From: an archaeon
Lineage (GTDB): Archaea > Asgardarchaeota > Hermodarchaeia > Hermodarchaeales > Hermodarchaeaceae
DNA length: 59,599 nucleotides
Direction of reading: 5' to 3'
Assembly: GCA_016550425.1 (NCBI GenBank)
Contig: JABXGS010000076.1
Span: forward strand, 1 to 59,599
Made by a program: the position numbers and the translations under genes. This document shows positions 26,371-35,689 of this stretch, piece after piece. The notes beneath the pieces were generated by a model that had not been told where the DNA came from, made no database searches, and worked only from the letters and a program-made list of their open reading frames with translations. How positions within the stretch are numbered: position 1 is the stretch's first letter; each line of letters begins with the position of its first letter.

Positions 26371-26416
26371 CAATTGAATAATTGGTTAATGCTTCTTCAA
26401 TTGGAATTGATAGCCT

Positions 26417-26845
26417 CTAATCGATGCTTCTTCCGGACTCTGAAAGAGGATGTCCATAGCATTCAAGTTTGAATGCTTTATACCAGCCAAAGGGTGTCTG
26501 ATGGACCGTAAAGCTTTCTTTTTGAAGGGCTTGGCTTAATGCCTGTAGGATTTTTACGGCAAACTTGGGTTTGGCTAATTTTCGTGGGAACATGTGGGCA
26601 TGGGGGTACAAAACCACCAGTTTGACTTTTACACGGTCAGCAACAACCTTAATTTCTTGGACAGCTTTTTGCACGATATCAGATAGCTGTTCTTCGTCAG
26701 AGGCTTCAACAGCACAAAACACTGTTAAGCAGTTTTCAAAGTGTTTCCACTTGCCTTCTTCAGCATCATCTCGGATACTAATCTTCACGGCCTCGGTAGC
26801 TTTGTATGCAAGATTTCCATGAAAAATTAGCAATCGCATTTTCAA
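26417..26845 (-). CDS. Stand-alone archaeal threonyl-tRNA editing domain protein
   Basis: 142 residues matching the archaeal ThrRS N-terminal editing domain along its whole length: V-V-L-Y-P-H-A-H, then L-A-K-P-K-F-A-V-K-I-L, T-P-F-G-W-Y-K-A-F and G-H-P-L-S-E-S at the end. This D-aminoacyl-deacylase-like fold removes serine from tRNA-Thr. Usually it is the N-terminus of ThrRS, but here the protein ends after the editing domain and no synthetase core follows, so this is a free-standing editor, as known from some Crenarchaeota that split the two functions. Its ATG overlaps the upstream mutase stop by four bases. Confidence 0.82.
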   Translation of the reverse strand: MKMRLLIFHGNLAYKATEAVKISIRDDAEEGKWKHFENCLTVFCAVEASDEEQLSDIVQKAVQEIKVVADRVKVKLVVLYPHAHMFPRKLAKPKFAVKILQALSQALQKESFTVHQTPFGWYKAFKLECYGHPLSESGRSID

Positions 26846-28221
26846 TCACTCTGTAGTTCCCTTTGTGCTTCATCCACGATTTTATACGCTTGTTTTAATA
26901 AGGTCTTTGCTCTCGTTTTGGTCTTTGCTTCGGCAAAGATACGGAAGACCGGTTCCGTGCCGGATGGTCGGAGTAAAACCCAGCCATCTGAGTATCGAAG
27001 TTTCACCCCATCAATATCGCTACTGTCTGCATCGGCAGGAGTTATTTTCGTAATTTGCTGTAGCAGTTTGTCCTTCAGCTGTGGTGAGCATGGAATCCTA
27101 TCCTTTACCTGAAAATAAGAAGGGAACTGTCGATCTAGCTCTTCAAGTGATTTGGCTTCTGTAGCCATTAGCTCAAGAATCATAATGGCTGTAAGGAAAC
27201 CTTCTCGAGTCCAGGACCAACCACGATATACCACGCCACCGTTTTCCTCACCGCCAATTACCGCATTTGATTCCTTCATCTTAGCGACGATGTAAGGCTC
27301 GCCTACTCTGGTTTCAATGACCTCTGCGTCAACAGCTGACGCCACATCAAAAATTACATCGCTTGTTGCGACCTGTGTGACGATCCGTTTCGGTTTCTCT
27401 TGGAGATCCCGAAGCATATGATATGCAGCTAATGCAAAAACACGGTCGCCTGTTAAGTATCGACCTTTCTCTGTGATGAAAATAATCCGGTCCGCATCAC
27501 CATCCCACGCCATTCCCAAATCGAGTTGGTCTTCTTTCACGGTGTGAATCAATTGTGTGAGGTTCTTTTCAGTTGGTTCAGGCAGGCGGTTTGTAAAAAG
27601 GCCATCTGGCTCACAAAATAGCTCTTTTGTTTGAGCTCCTATTGCGTTTAATAGTGCAGGCGTAACCATGGTTGCAGCCCCGCCACCACAGTCTGCCGCT
27701 AGATTAAACTGGTGTGTAATTAGGCGCTGTGAGTCGATTTGGTCCAATAGACCTTCAATGTATTGTAGCCGAAAATCTTCGGCCGGACTTAGCCGTCCAC
27801 AATTCTGCCAGTGTGTTTCAGGGGGAGCTTCAGCAAAGTATTGTTTTTCTACTGTCCTCTCCATTTCTGGTGAAAAAGATGCGCCGTCTTTTCCCCATAG
27901 TTTGATTCCATTATATTCCGGGGGATTATGGCTCGCAGTAATCATCGCTCCACCATCTAGGTTGAGGTGCGGAATGGCATAAGATAGCAGTGGGGTGGGA
28001 ACCAGACCTAGTATGTGTGCATCACAACCTCCTGCCATCAGTCCAGCAGTAAAGGCAAACCCAATCATTTCGCTAGATTGGCGTGTATCCCATCCAATTC
28101 CAATGGTTTTTTGCTGTCCCAGATAGCGAGCCACTGCTAAGCCGATGTTTTGTGCAACCGTTGATGTGAGTTCTTTGTTCACAATGCCACGAAATCCTTG
28201 TGTGCCGAAAAGTCGGGTCAA
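26842..28221 (-). CDS. Phosphohexomutase, phosphoglucosamine/phosphomannomutase type (copy 1)
   Basis: 459 residues of the alpha-D-phosphohexomutase family. All four signatures are present: catalytic T-A-S-H-N-P-P-E-Y-N-G (Ser phosphoryl acceptor), metal loop D-G-D-A-D-R, sugar loop G-E-E-N-G-G, and phosphate loop R-P-S-G-T-E-P. It moves phosphate between C1 and C6 of glucosamine, glucose or mannose. TTG 28221 starts it. It shares a four-base overlap with the threonyl editing gene. Two other copies lie at 29142 and 30533 on the plus strand, so specificities likely differ. Confidence 0.85.
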   Translation of the reverse strand: MTRLFGTQGFRGIVNKELTSTVAQNIGLAVARYLGQQKTIGIGWDTRQSSEMIGFAFTAGLMAGGCDAHILGLVPTPLLSYAIPHLNLDGGAMITASHNPPEYNGIKLWGKDGASFSPEMERTVEKQYFAEAPPETHWQNCGRLSPAEDFRLQYIEGLLDQIDSQRLITHQFNLAADCGGGAATMVTPALLNAIGAQTKELFCEPDGLFTNRLPEPTEKNLTQLIHTVKEDQLDLGMAWDGDADRIIFITEKGRYLTGDRVFALAAYHMLRDLQEKPKRIVTQVATSDVIFDVASAVDAEVIETRVGEPYIVAKMKESNAVIGGEENGGVVYRGWSWTREGFLTAIMILELMATEAKSLEELDRQFPSYFQVKDRIPCSPQLKDKLLQQITKITPADADSSDIDGVKLRYSDGWVLLRPSGTEPVFRIFAEAKTKTRAKTLLKQAYKIVDEAQRELQSD

Positions 28222-28298
28222 CGGTGTCTCCTCTAATAAACCTCAAATCTACCTGTTTGCGTATTAATATGTGGGGGTACTTCAACCTAACAGGCGGC

Positions 28299-29009
28299 TT
28301 AGAACATATTCGCAGGCACGTTTTGTCGAGAAACTAATGAACGGGTTTCTTCAATGTGGGTGCCAATTTCTTTGCGGATGGTTTCAATGCGGTCTGATTC
28401 TAAGTAGGGCTCCATGGTCCAAAGGAGAAGGCTTGTATAAAGTTCCTTGGGGTCCAGTAGCTCCTCGATGTTTCGAATCGTTTTCATGCGGAAGAGATAC
28501 TCGTCTTCATACATACATACGATTTGACAAAGTTTCTGGCTCAGAGCATCGACGTTTTCAACAAGCTGACGAACTCGCGGTTCATCGCTATCTTCTGCTC
28601 CTAAGAGATTGGCTCCGCGTCGTTGCAATTCAGAGACGCGTTTTTTCATCAGACGCATTTTTCGGACAGAACTCTCAAAATCCGAGGCTAAGGATAATAC
28701 CTTCGGAAGCACCTTATCAAGGAGTCCCATGTTCTTTGTGAGAGCCCGGTCGATAATGCCATCGAATGAGGTTAGTTTTCCAAGATCTTCGATATTGCGC
28801 AGGTAGTTAATTTTAGATAATGAGCCGAGAATAACTCGGATCGGGCGAAGTGAACTGCGATGTGCTGATTCCCAACGGTTCATTGCATCGTCAAGACCGC
28901 CGGTAACTTCGCGCATGGAACGTCCAAACTCACGAATGACTGCTGCCAGGTGATCCTCATCCATTGATGTAGAATTCCCGAGAGAATCCGCAGACTTAAC
29001 GACCCGCAT
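28299..29009 (-). CDS. Uncharacterised all-helical protein
   Basis: 236 residues, nearly all predicted helix, with two coiled-coil-like stretches (K-K-R-V-S-E-L-Q-R-R-G and V-E-N-V-D-A-L-S-Q-K-L). No signal peptide, membrane helix or motif is seen, and I do not recognise the family. It is transcribed away from the phosphohexomutase at 29142 with a 130-base gap carrying TATA-like sequences, and towards the first mutase with 77 bases between. Start ATG 29009; a later ATG (MDEDHLAAV) is possible. Confidence 0.5.
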   Translation of the reverse strand: MRVVKSADSLGNSTSMDEDHLAAVIREFGRSMREVTGGLDDAMNRWESAHRSSLRPIRVILGSLSKINYLRNIEDLGKLTSFDGIIDRALTKNMGLLDKVLPKVLSLASDFESSVRKMRLMKKRVSELQRRGANLLGAEDSDEPRVRQLVENVDALSQKLCQIVCMYEDEYLFRMKTIRNIEELLDPKELYTSLLLWTMEPYLESDRIETIRKEIGTHIEETRSLVSRQNVPANMF

Positions 29010-29074
29010 CCTAATTCCCTATCAGTAGTTAGCGAATTTAACTTCTTTGCTTTATGCATTGTATAAAAAACCAG

Positions 29075-29095
29075 CCTATAAAAAGGGGTATAAAA
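29075..29095 (+). promoter_or_regulatory. Probable TATA region for the 29142 mutase operon
   Basis: CCTATAAAAAGGGG, followed by GTATAAAAGC ten bases later, lies 50-65 bases before the ATG at 29142. Either can serve as an archaeal TATA box. A third TATA-like run (GTATAAAAAA, 29061) could also belong to the divergent gene at 29009. Confidence 0.45.
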
Positions 29096-29141
29096 GCGTT
29101 GACCAAGGATTTATGGGCAGAATCATTCCAGAGGCTTTAAC

Positions 29142-30521
29142 ATGGCATGGACTCCACGTTTTGGAACCAGTGGTATTCGGGGGTCAGTTCCGGAAGAACT
29201 AAGCCCTGAAATCGCGTGGCAAATCGGCTATAGCGTGGCAACCGTGTTCAATCAGGAGCCAATTCTGGTCTGTCATGATAATCGCACTAGCAGCCCTCTT
29301 TTGACCCGAGCTGTCACCAGCGGATTAATGGCTGGAGGATCCGACGCACATTATGGTGGTGAAGTAATTACTCCCGCTGTCAGCCTTTATACTCGGTACT
29401 GCAATTTAGCCGGAGCAATACTCATTACGGGCAGTCATATCCCTGCGCACATGTCTGGGGTTGAAGTGCTTGGAGAAGATGGCGCTCCAGTCTCTCATGA
29501 TGTCGAGATTGAAATTGAACGATTTAACTTATCGGTGGCAAAACCTGTCAGATGGGACCAGCACGGTCAGTTAAAAGAAATCCGTGATGTAGGCTCGTTC
29601 TGGATTAAGAAGGTCCTCCAGCAGGTCGATGTGGCTGTCATTCAGCGACGAAAATTCCGCATTGTAGTCGATGCAGCAAACGGTACTGCAATACCTTGGT
29701 TACTGGATTTAATCAAACGCATGGGTTGTACCATTATCGGGGTGAACACTAAGCAAGACTCAAAATTCCCTGGGCGTTCTCCTAATTTGCGAGTTAACCT
29801 CTTGAATCAAGCTGCAAAACTAGTAAAAAAACACAAAGCCAACTTGGGTGTTGCTACTGATGGTGATGCCGACCGTGCATTCTTCATTGATGATAAAGGT
29901 CGTGCATTAATGGGGGATGTATCAGGAACACTCCTCGCCTACATTGAGCTTTCTCAGCAAGGAGGAGGCACAATTGTTACTCCCATTAATTCGAGCAATC
30001 TCGTCGAAGATATCGTTGGACAATTCAAAGCCCGCGTTGTCTATAGTCGGGTAGGGCCCCCTGCAATGGTTGCGGCTGCTAAGAAACATAACGCGGTCTT
30101 TGCCTTCGAAGAATCTGGCAAAATCATCTATCCTCGACTTAACTATCTCTCCGATAGTGGGCTTGGAACGGCCAATCTCCTCGAATACCTAGCAAAATCT
30201 GAGAAAACACTAAGTGAGATTATTGATGGCTTTCCCCAATATATTCAGCTGAAACGAGCGATCGATTGTCCCAACGAACTGAAAGAAGCCGTTACTACCC
30301 ATGCATTAGATATGGTCAAACAACATTTCCCTAAAGCCCAGCTCATCACCAAAGATGGGGTCAAAGTGGTTTTCGATGACGGATGGCTTCTGCTTCGCCC
30401 ATCCGGCACGGAACCGGTGTTTCGCTGCTTTACTGAAGCACGACAGAAAGACCGGGCTCAGGAACTTCTCAAATTAGGGATAGACTGGATCGATGAAGTC
30501 CTCAAATCTGCACACACATAA
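29142..30521 (+). CDS. Phosphohexomutase family protein (copy 2, variant active site)
   Basis: 459 residues. It keeps the D-G-D-A-D-R metal loop and R-P-S-G-T-E-P phosphate loop. The catalytic region reads I-T-G-S-H-I-P-A-H-M-S-G rather than T-A-S-H-N-P-P-E-Y-N-G, and the sugar loop is F-E-E-S-G-K. The Ser nucleophile is therefore kept, but substrate preference probably differs from copies 1 and 3. The variant form is known in some archaea among phosphomannomutase-like proteins. Copy 3 follows after 11 bases, so the two are one operon. Confidence 0.8.
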   Translation: MAWTPRFGTSGIRGSVPEELSPEIAWQIGYSVATVFNQEPILVCHDNRTSSPLLTRAVTSGLMAGGSDAHYGGEVITPAVSLYTRYCNLAGAILITGSHIPAHMSGVEVLGEDGAPVSHDVEIEIERFNLSVAKPVRWDQHGQLKEIRDVGSFWIKKVLQQVDVAVIQRRKFRIVVDAANGTAIPWLLDLIKRMGCTIIGVNTKQDSKFPGRSPNLRVNLLNQAAKLVKKHKANLGVATDGDADRAFFIDDKGRALMGDVSGTLLAYIELSQQGGGTIVTPINSSNLVEDIVGQFKARVVYSRVGPPAMVAAAKKHNAVFAFEESGKIIYPRLNYLSDSGLGTANLLEYLAKSEKTLSEIIDGFPQYIQLKRAIDCPNELKEAVTTHALDMVKQHFPKAQLITKDGVKVVFDDGWLLLRPSGTEPVFRCFTEARQKDRAQELLKLGIDWIDEVLKSAHT

Positions 30522-30532
30522 AAAGTCACAAC

Positions 30533-31954
30533 GTGTTGGTGTTCGATACATTGTATTCTACACAATCTCTCTTTGGCAGCTCCGGTATCCGAGGGAAAGT
30601 CAACGAACACATCACTGGTCCACTCGCAATACGTATTGGGCTAGCAACAGCCACCGTTCTCCGAACCCGCTATCAATCTCCTCAAATCATGGTCGGGCAT
30701 GATCATCGGATTTCTGGTCCCATGCTGACATCAGCCCTGATAGCAGGCCTCCTTGAAGGAGGTATCCCCGTAACCCAAACAGAAATGGCCCCTACACCAT
30801 CAATTGCTTACGCGGCTGGCAAAAGAGGAATGCAGGCTTCAATAATCGTAACAGCCAGTCACAACCCGCCCGAATATAACGGTTTCAAATTCCATAACCC
30901 TGACGGCGCAGGATTCTCAGTAATCCAACAACAAGAAGTCGAGAAAGCACTCACAACAGCAAAATCTGTGGGGTGGGAAGATTTCACTGGCTTTACTTCC
31001 TTTGCGGCGATTCCACTACATCTGCAAGCGATTCAAGATGCAACCGACGTATCAACAACACATAAGGTTGTCTTGGATGCTGCGCTAGGAGTTGGAGGCC
31101 TTGTCACTCCATCCGCTTTAAACCAACTCAACGCCGACGTCAAACCCCTCAATATTCAACCTAATGGCAAAGAATACGCTCAACATTGCACACCATCCAC
31201 GATTCAAAGCGCAGCAGCAGCCGAATGGCAACATTTTGTCAGCTTAGATGCGCTCAGTGAAATGGTCAAATCCACTAAGGCAAAATTGGGAATAGCTCAT
31301 GACGGAGATGCAGATCGAGTACTTGCCGTCGATGACAAGGGGCGCGTCCTTGCTGGTGACACCCTCCTTGCTCTTGTTGCGGACTACTATTTAGCCACTC
31401 GTGGCGGTAAAATCATAGTCACAACGGTCTCCAGTTCAAGTGTGGTTGACCATATCGCAAAACGACACGATGCCCGTGTTGAAAGATGTCGGGTAGGTGA
31501 TGTCTTTGTCTCCAACCTCGTCAAGGAACATAAAGCAGTTCTTGGGGCTGAACCCTCAGGCCCCTTTATTTTCCCTGAAGTCCATCTCTGCCCCGATGGT
31601 CCTCTCGCCGCATGCAAACTACTCGAACTCTTAGACTGGGCTAAACGGCCTCTTAGTCAACTTGTCGACGAGTTACCACCCACTCATTTACTCCGCGCTT
31701 CTATGGCCTGTCCAAATAAACAGAAAGCCAATGTCATGACTGAGATTAGCTCCACCCTTGAAAAATGGAAAGATGTCCATAACGTGAATCAACTGGATGG
31801 GGTTCGGGTCAGTTTTGCTGATTCCAGTTGGGTCCTTATCCGACCCTCGGGTACGGAACCTGTAATTCGGATAACAGTAGAAGCATTCTCTGCCAAGACT
31901 GCCAAAATGCTGCTAAAAGACACACAATCCGCCTTAAAACGAATCATCAAATAG
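30533..31954 (+). CDS. Phosphohexomutase, phosphoglucosamine mutase type (copy 3)
   Basis: 473 residues, started by GTG 30533 in a run GTG-TTG-GTG. Signatures: T-A-S-H-N-P-P-E-Y-N-G, D-G-D-A-D-R, A-E-P-S-G-P-F and R-P-S-G-T-E-P. The sugar loop E-P-S-G matches archaeal GlmM-like enzymes. It follows copy 2 in the same operon and its end is one base from the stop of the convergent nucleotidyltransferase, an enzyme that uses sugar-1-phosphates, so the set likely supplies UDP- or GDP-sugars. Specificity is not proved. Confidence 0.8.
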   Translation: MLVFDTLYSTQSLFGSSGIRGKVNEHITGPLAIRIGLATATVLRTRYQSPQIMVGHDHRISGPMLTSALIAGLLEGGIPVTQTEMAPTPSIAYAAGKRGMQASIIVTASHNPPEYNGFKFHNPDGAGFSVIQQQEVEKALTTAKSVGWEDFTGFTSFAAIPLHLQAIQDATDVSTTHKVVLDAALGVGGLVTPSALNQLNADVKPLNIQPNGKEYAQHCTPSTIQSAAAAEWQHFVSLDALSEMVKSTKAKLGIAHDGDADRVLAVDDKGRVLAGDTLLALVADYYLATRGGKIIVTTVSSSSVVDHIAKRHDARVERCRVGDVFVSNLVKEHKAVLGAEPSGPFIFPEVHLCPDGPLAACKLLELLDWAKRPLSQLVDELPPTHLLRASMACPNKQKANVMTEISSTLEKWKDVHNVNQLDGVRVSFADSSWVLIRPSGTEPVIRITVEAFSAKTAKMLLKDTQSALKRIIK

Positions 31955-31955
31955 A

Positions 31956-33230
31956 CTATCGACGCTGCTCCTCGATAAGTGATTGTTTCAACTTCAGATG
32001 GATGTTATCTCCCACATTTTTTTCCACAACAATTGAGGGATCAATCCATGAATTGTATCCAATTGTCCGACCTGGTAACACAACAACTCCACATCCAATT
32101 TTTGCAATATCACCAATAACAGCACCAAATTTGTCTGTATGAGTTGACACTAACTGCTCTCGAAGCATGACACAGACCTCTGCTCCATCAAAACGATAAT
32201 TAGACAAGACCACGCTAGCTCCGACTTCCACGTCAAAACCAAGAATGCTATCCCCAATAAAGGCAAGATGGCCAACCTTACTCCCGGGCATCATCAGGGT
32301 ATTTCGCAGTTCACAGGAAAAACCGGTCCTTGCCCCCTGTTCAATTACTGTATGATCTCGGATAAGGCAATTATTCCCAATAACCGCCTTTGATCCAACA
32401 AATACCGGACCCACAAGGGATGCACCCGGGTATATTCGCGCTTTTGGACCAACCCAGACATCTCCAATGATGTGAACCGAATCACTCACCGTCGCAGAAG
32501 AGTCAATTCGATCCCCTTTTTGGTGTCGTAATCTTTCAAAAAGAATTGGTAATGCTTCTAGAATGTTCCACGTTCGCCCTACATCCACCCAAGGATCTTT
32601 TGAGTGGCTCCCATAGACAGTGTGTCCCTCATTGATAAGCGACTGGATGCCCACTTCTAAATCTTTAGTTTTTCGAAGTGTATTAAAAATTGCATCCGTG
32701 AATACATAGACACCCGCCACAGCAAGATTGCTAGGCTCGGTGCCCTTCTTGGGTTTTTCGACAATAGTCCTGATCCTAGTTCCATCTAATTCCACTACCC
32801 CAAATTGCCAAGGGTTAGGCACTTCGTAAAGAGAGAGGGCCATATCCCCTGCTTTCGCTGCACTCAGTGCCTCTTTGAACCGATTTGTCGTTGTGATAAT
32901 GTCACAATCAGTCATTAAGAAACGATTTTCACCACCCAGTTGATCTTCGGCTGCCAATACGGCATCATACTCGCCTTTCGGCTCCCTTTGTTCCGCATAA
33001 TTAATGGTGACTCCAAATTGTTCACCATTACCGAAGTAGCTTTCAATTTGGTCTCGATAATGACCCACAACTAACACAATTTCTTTCATTCCTGCTTCTA
33101 CTACAGAGTCAATTACATGGTGAAGCATCGGTTTGCCGAAAAGGGGGAGCATAGCTTTTGGCCGATTTTGGGTTAAGGGGTGTAAGCGCGTGCCATAACC
33201 TGCTGCGAGAATTAACACTTTCATACTCAT
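31956..33230 (-). CDS. Sugar-1-phosphate nucleotidyltransferase with left-handed beta-helix domain (GlmU-like)
   Basis: About 424 residues from ATG 33230, which overlaps the CysRS stop (ATGA). The N-terminal 230 residues are a nucleotidyltransferase: L-A-A-G-Y-G-T-R-L-H-P-L-T, R-P-K-A-M-L-P, then D-C-D-I-I and W-V-D-V-G-R. The C-terminal half has imperfect hexapeptide repeats (D-S-V-H-I-I-G-D-V-W-V-G-P-K-A-R-I-Y and on), forming a left-handed beta-helix. In archaea this architecture is the GlmU-like UDP-GlcNAc or dTDP-glucose pyrophosphorylase, often with acetyltransferase activity. It is next to two phosphohexomutases. Confidence 0.85.
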   Translation of the reverse strand: MSMKVLILAAGYGTRLHPLTQNRPKAMLPLFGKPMLHHVIDSVVEAGMKEIVLVVGHYRDQIESYFGNGEQFGVTINYAEQREPKGEYDAVLAAEDQLGGENRFLMTDCDIITTTNRFKEALSAAKAGDMALSLYEVPNPWQFGVVELDGTRIRTIVEKPKKGTEPSNLAVAGVYVFTDAIFNTLRKTKDLEVGIQSLINEGHTVYGSHSKDPWVDVGRTWNILEALPILFERLRHQKGDRIDSSATVSDSVHIIGDVWVGPKARIYPGASLVGPVFVGSKAVIGNNCLIRDHTVIEQGARTGFSCELRNTLMMPGSKVGHLAFIGDSILGFDVEVGASVVLSNYRFDGAEVCVMLREQLVSTHTDKFGAVIGDIAKIGCGVVVLPGRTIGYNSWIDPSIVVEKNVGDNIHLKLKQSLIEEQRR

Positions 33231-34672
33231 GCCCACTTCCACACAGTTCCAGTTTTTTCATCCTCAAGAATGATGCCCAGGTCTTTGAGCTGACTTCGAA
33301 TTTTATCTGCGGTCATGAAGTCTTTCTGTTTCCGCGCTTGATTACGCAGTTGAATAAGTAATTGTACTAGCCCATCAACCGTTTCTCCATTCGTCGATTC
33401 GGTTTTTATTTTCTCTCGATATAATCCAAAGACTTCACCAATAGCATTGACTAATTCGAATGTTTTTTGGAGGGTACCCGCCGTTACTGACCCCTTTTCT
33501 GATAACACTGAGTTCATTTTGGTCAAGAACTTATTCAAACTCGCTAAAGCAATGGGCGTGTTAAAATCATCATCCATTGACTCCTCAAATTCATGTTGTA
33601 AAGTTGAGAGAGCTTCCCATAACGCGTTATCTGCAGACGAGGGTTTCACGGGGTTCTCCGCTTCAGCTTTCTGCGCTTCCCGTAGGTGGCGCTGCAGAAG
33701 ATCAATTGAATTATGAATGCGGGTAAGACGGCTTTTAGCTTCCTCGAGTTGGGCGTCACTAAAATCAATGGGGCTTCGATATTGTGATGAAATAAGGAAA
33801 AGTCGAACCACTTCCGGATCGTATTTGGCAGTAATTTCTTGGATGGTGAAAAAGTTGCCCAATGATTTGGACATCTTTTCTTTATTCACAGTAAGGAAGC
33901 CGTTGTGCAACCAGTATCGCACAAATGGCTGCCCAGTTAACACTTCGGATTGTGCGATTTCGTTTTCATGATGAGGAAACACAAGGTCGAGTCCTCCACC
34001 ATGGATATCAATAGGTTCCCCCAGATATTTTGTTGACATCACAGAACATTCAATATGCCAGCCTGGACGACCCTTCCCCCAAGGAGAATTCCAATTTGGT
34101 TCACCAGACTTCATCGCCTTCCATAAAGCAAAATCCTGGGGGGTTTCCTTCTCTTCTGTTACACCCGCATCTTGGTCATCTGCTTCCTGTGCTCCTTTGA
34201 TCTGACCGGAAAGCTTCCCATACCGTTTGAATTTCGATACGCGAAAATACACACTACCATTAACCTCATAAGCAAATCCTTTCTCGACTAGTTTTTGGAT
34301 GTGTTCAATCATATCTTGGATGTGTTCCGTGGCCTTCGGGTAGGCTGTAGCGCGCTTCACCTGTAATTTATCAAAATCTTCAAAATACTCCTGAATATAT
34401 TTTGTAGCTAACTTGTTCGTTGTGGTATTTTGCTCCTGGGCGCGTTGAATCATTTTATCATCAATGTCAGTGAAGTTTTGAATGAAACGCACATCATATC
34501 CTTTGTACTCCAAATAACGCCGAATCACATCAAAAGCCACAATTGACCGTGCGTGTCCTAAATGGCTGGAATCATACACCGTAGGTCCACAAACGTACAT
34601 GCGAACCTCGCCCTCATGCAAAGGTTCGAATGGCTCCTTCTTCCGTGAGAGCGTATTGTAAATTCTTATCAT
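33227..34672 (-). CDS. cysS: Cysteinyl-tRNA synthetase
   Basis: 481 residues, class I. The zinc-binding set and HIGH-like motif are clear: Y-V-C-G-P-T-V-Y-D-S-S-H-L-G-H-A-R, with later C of W-H-I-E-C-S and H of L-V-F-P-H-H-E-N-E. The K-M-S-K-S motif is present at about residue 270. The DALR-type anticodon helices and a C-terminal W-K-W complete it. The SepRS/SepCysS route for Cys-tRNA is therefore not needed here. Overlaps the nucleotidyltransferase start by four bases. Confidence 0.93.
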   Translation of the reverse strand: MIRIYNTLSRKKEPFEPLHEGEVRMYVCGPTVYDSSHLGHARSIVAFDVIRRYLEYKGYDVRFIQNFTDIDDKMIQRAQEQNTTTNKLATKYIQEYFEDFDKLQVKRATAYPKATEHIQDMIEHIQKLVEKGFAYEVNGSVYFRVSKFKRYGKLSGQIKGAQEADDQDAGVTEEKETPQDFALWKAMKSGEPNWNSPWGKGRPGWHIECSVMSTKYLGEPIDIHGGGLDLVFPHHENEIAQSEVLTGQPFVRYWLHNGFLTVNKEKMSKSLGNFFTIQEITAKYDPEVVRLFLISSQYRSPIDFSDAQLEEAKSRLTRIHNSIDLLQRHLREAQKAEAENPVKPSSADNALWEALSTLQHEFEESMDDDFNTPIALASLNKFLTKMNSVLSEKGSVTAGTLQKTFELVNAIGEVFGLYREKIKTESTNGETVDGLVQLLIQLRNQARKQKDFMTADKIRSQLKDLGIILEDEKTGTVWKWA

Positions 34673-34720
34673 AGGTTCTCCCGACCAAACCAGCTATTCC
34701 TACCGTATAAAAATAGTGGT

Positions 34721-35689
34721 TCACGATTTCTGTTTTTGCTCCTTAGCGGCTTTGAAGACTGTCTGCGCTAATCGCTTCTTGCGTGCTAAAGAATTCATCA
34801 GCGTCTGTTCAACCACCACGCTCATACCCAACTCTTCAACACGTGGCGCAAGTTCGCGATCCTTCTTGTCGATGACCAATACATCAAGGAACTCCTGGTA
34901 GATTCCCGCAACCCCTACCGCAGATACTTCAATTCCCTTCCCTTCCATCAGCTTATCTGCAGGCCCTTTAACCGGTCGTCCACCGATAATAGGGGACACC
35001 CCCACACAAGGTGCGTTAGTCTTCATTAAAGCCTGCTTAATACCTGGTACCGCTAAAATTGGTCCAATACTCACAATCGGATTACTTGGACAAATAATAA
35101 TGATCTCTGCTTCCTCAAGCACCTCCAATACACCAGGACTCGGTGAAGATCCATCGATACCATCAAAAATCACATCCTCCACCGCATCCTGTGCTTTACG
35201 TTTCACTAAATACTCTTCAAAATGAACCAATCCCACATCTGTCACAATCCGTGTGGGCACCCATTGCTCCGTCATCGGCAGAATCCGACTACGAACCCCC
35301 AACGATTCACTAATCATCTGTGTCGCCTTCGAAAGCGACAAACCCTGCTGCAGCATCGCCGTCCGTGCAAGATGTGTTCCCAAATCCTGATCCCCAAGAG
35401 CAAACCATGTGTCAAACCCTAGCTGTTGAAGCACCTCCAAAGCCTGAAAGGTGTCCCCTTTAATACCCCACCCTTTCTCAGGATCCACGATACCAGCTAA
35501 GGTATACGTAATGATATCCACATCTGGCGAAATATACAAGCCCATAAAGTTCGCCATATCATCCCCTGTATTGACGATAATGGTACACTGCTCAGGAGGC
35601 ATCACTTGAACAAGCCCTTCTAAAAATCGCGCGGCACCCACTCCACCCGCTAAAGCCACCACTGACACAAATTCAATCCTCCGTTTCAT
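34721..35689 (-). CDS. cofD: LPPG:FO 2-phospho-L-lactate transferase CofD (F420 synthesis)
   Basis: About 322 residues from ATG 35689 (GTG 35668 also possible; an earlier ATG 35746 lies deep in the neighbour). CofD signatures: V-V-A-L-A-G-G-V-G-A-A-R-F-L-E-G, N-T-G-D-D, G-I-K-G-D-T, A-L-G-D-Q-D-L, C-P-S-N-P-I-V-S-I-G-P-I and V-S-P-I-I-G-G. It transfers the phospholactyl (or phosphoenolpyruvyl) group from a GDP-activated donor to FO, making (dehydro-)F420-0. Its start overlaps the stop of the nitroreductase, so the two share a transcript. F420 is thus expected in this organism. Confidence 0.85.
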   Translation of the reverse strand: MKRRIEFVSVVALAGGVGAARFLEGLVQVMPPEQCTIIVNTGDDMANFMGLYISPDVDIITYTLAGIVDPEKGWGIKGDTFQALEVLQQLGFDTWFALGDQDLGTHLARTAMLQQGLSLSKATQMISESLGVRSRILPMTEQWVPTRIVTDVGLVHFEEYLVKRKAQDAVEDVIFDGIDGSSPSPGVLEVLEEAEIIIICPSNPIVSIGPILAVPGIKQALMKTNAPCVGVSPIIGGRPVKGPADKLMEGKGIEVSAVGVAGIYQEFLDVLVIDKKDRELAPRVEELGMSVVVEQTLMNSLARKKRLAQTVFKAAKEQKQKS

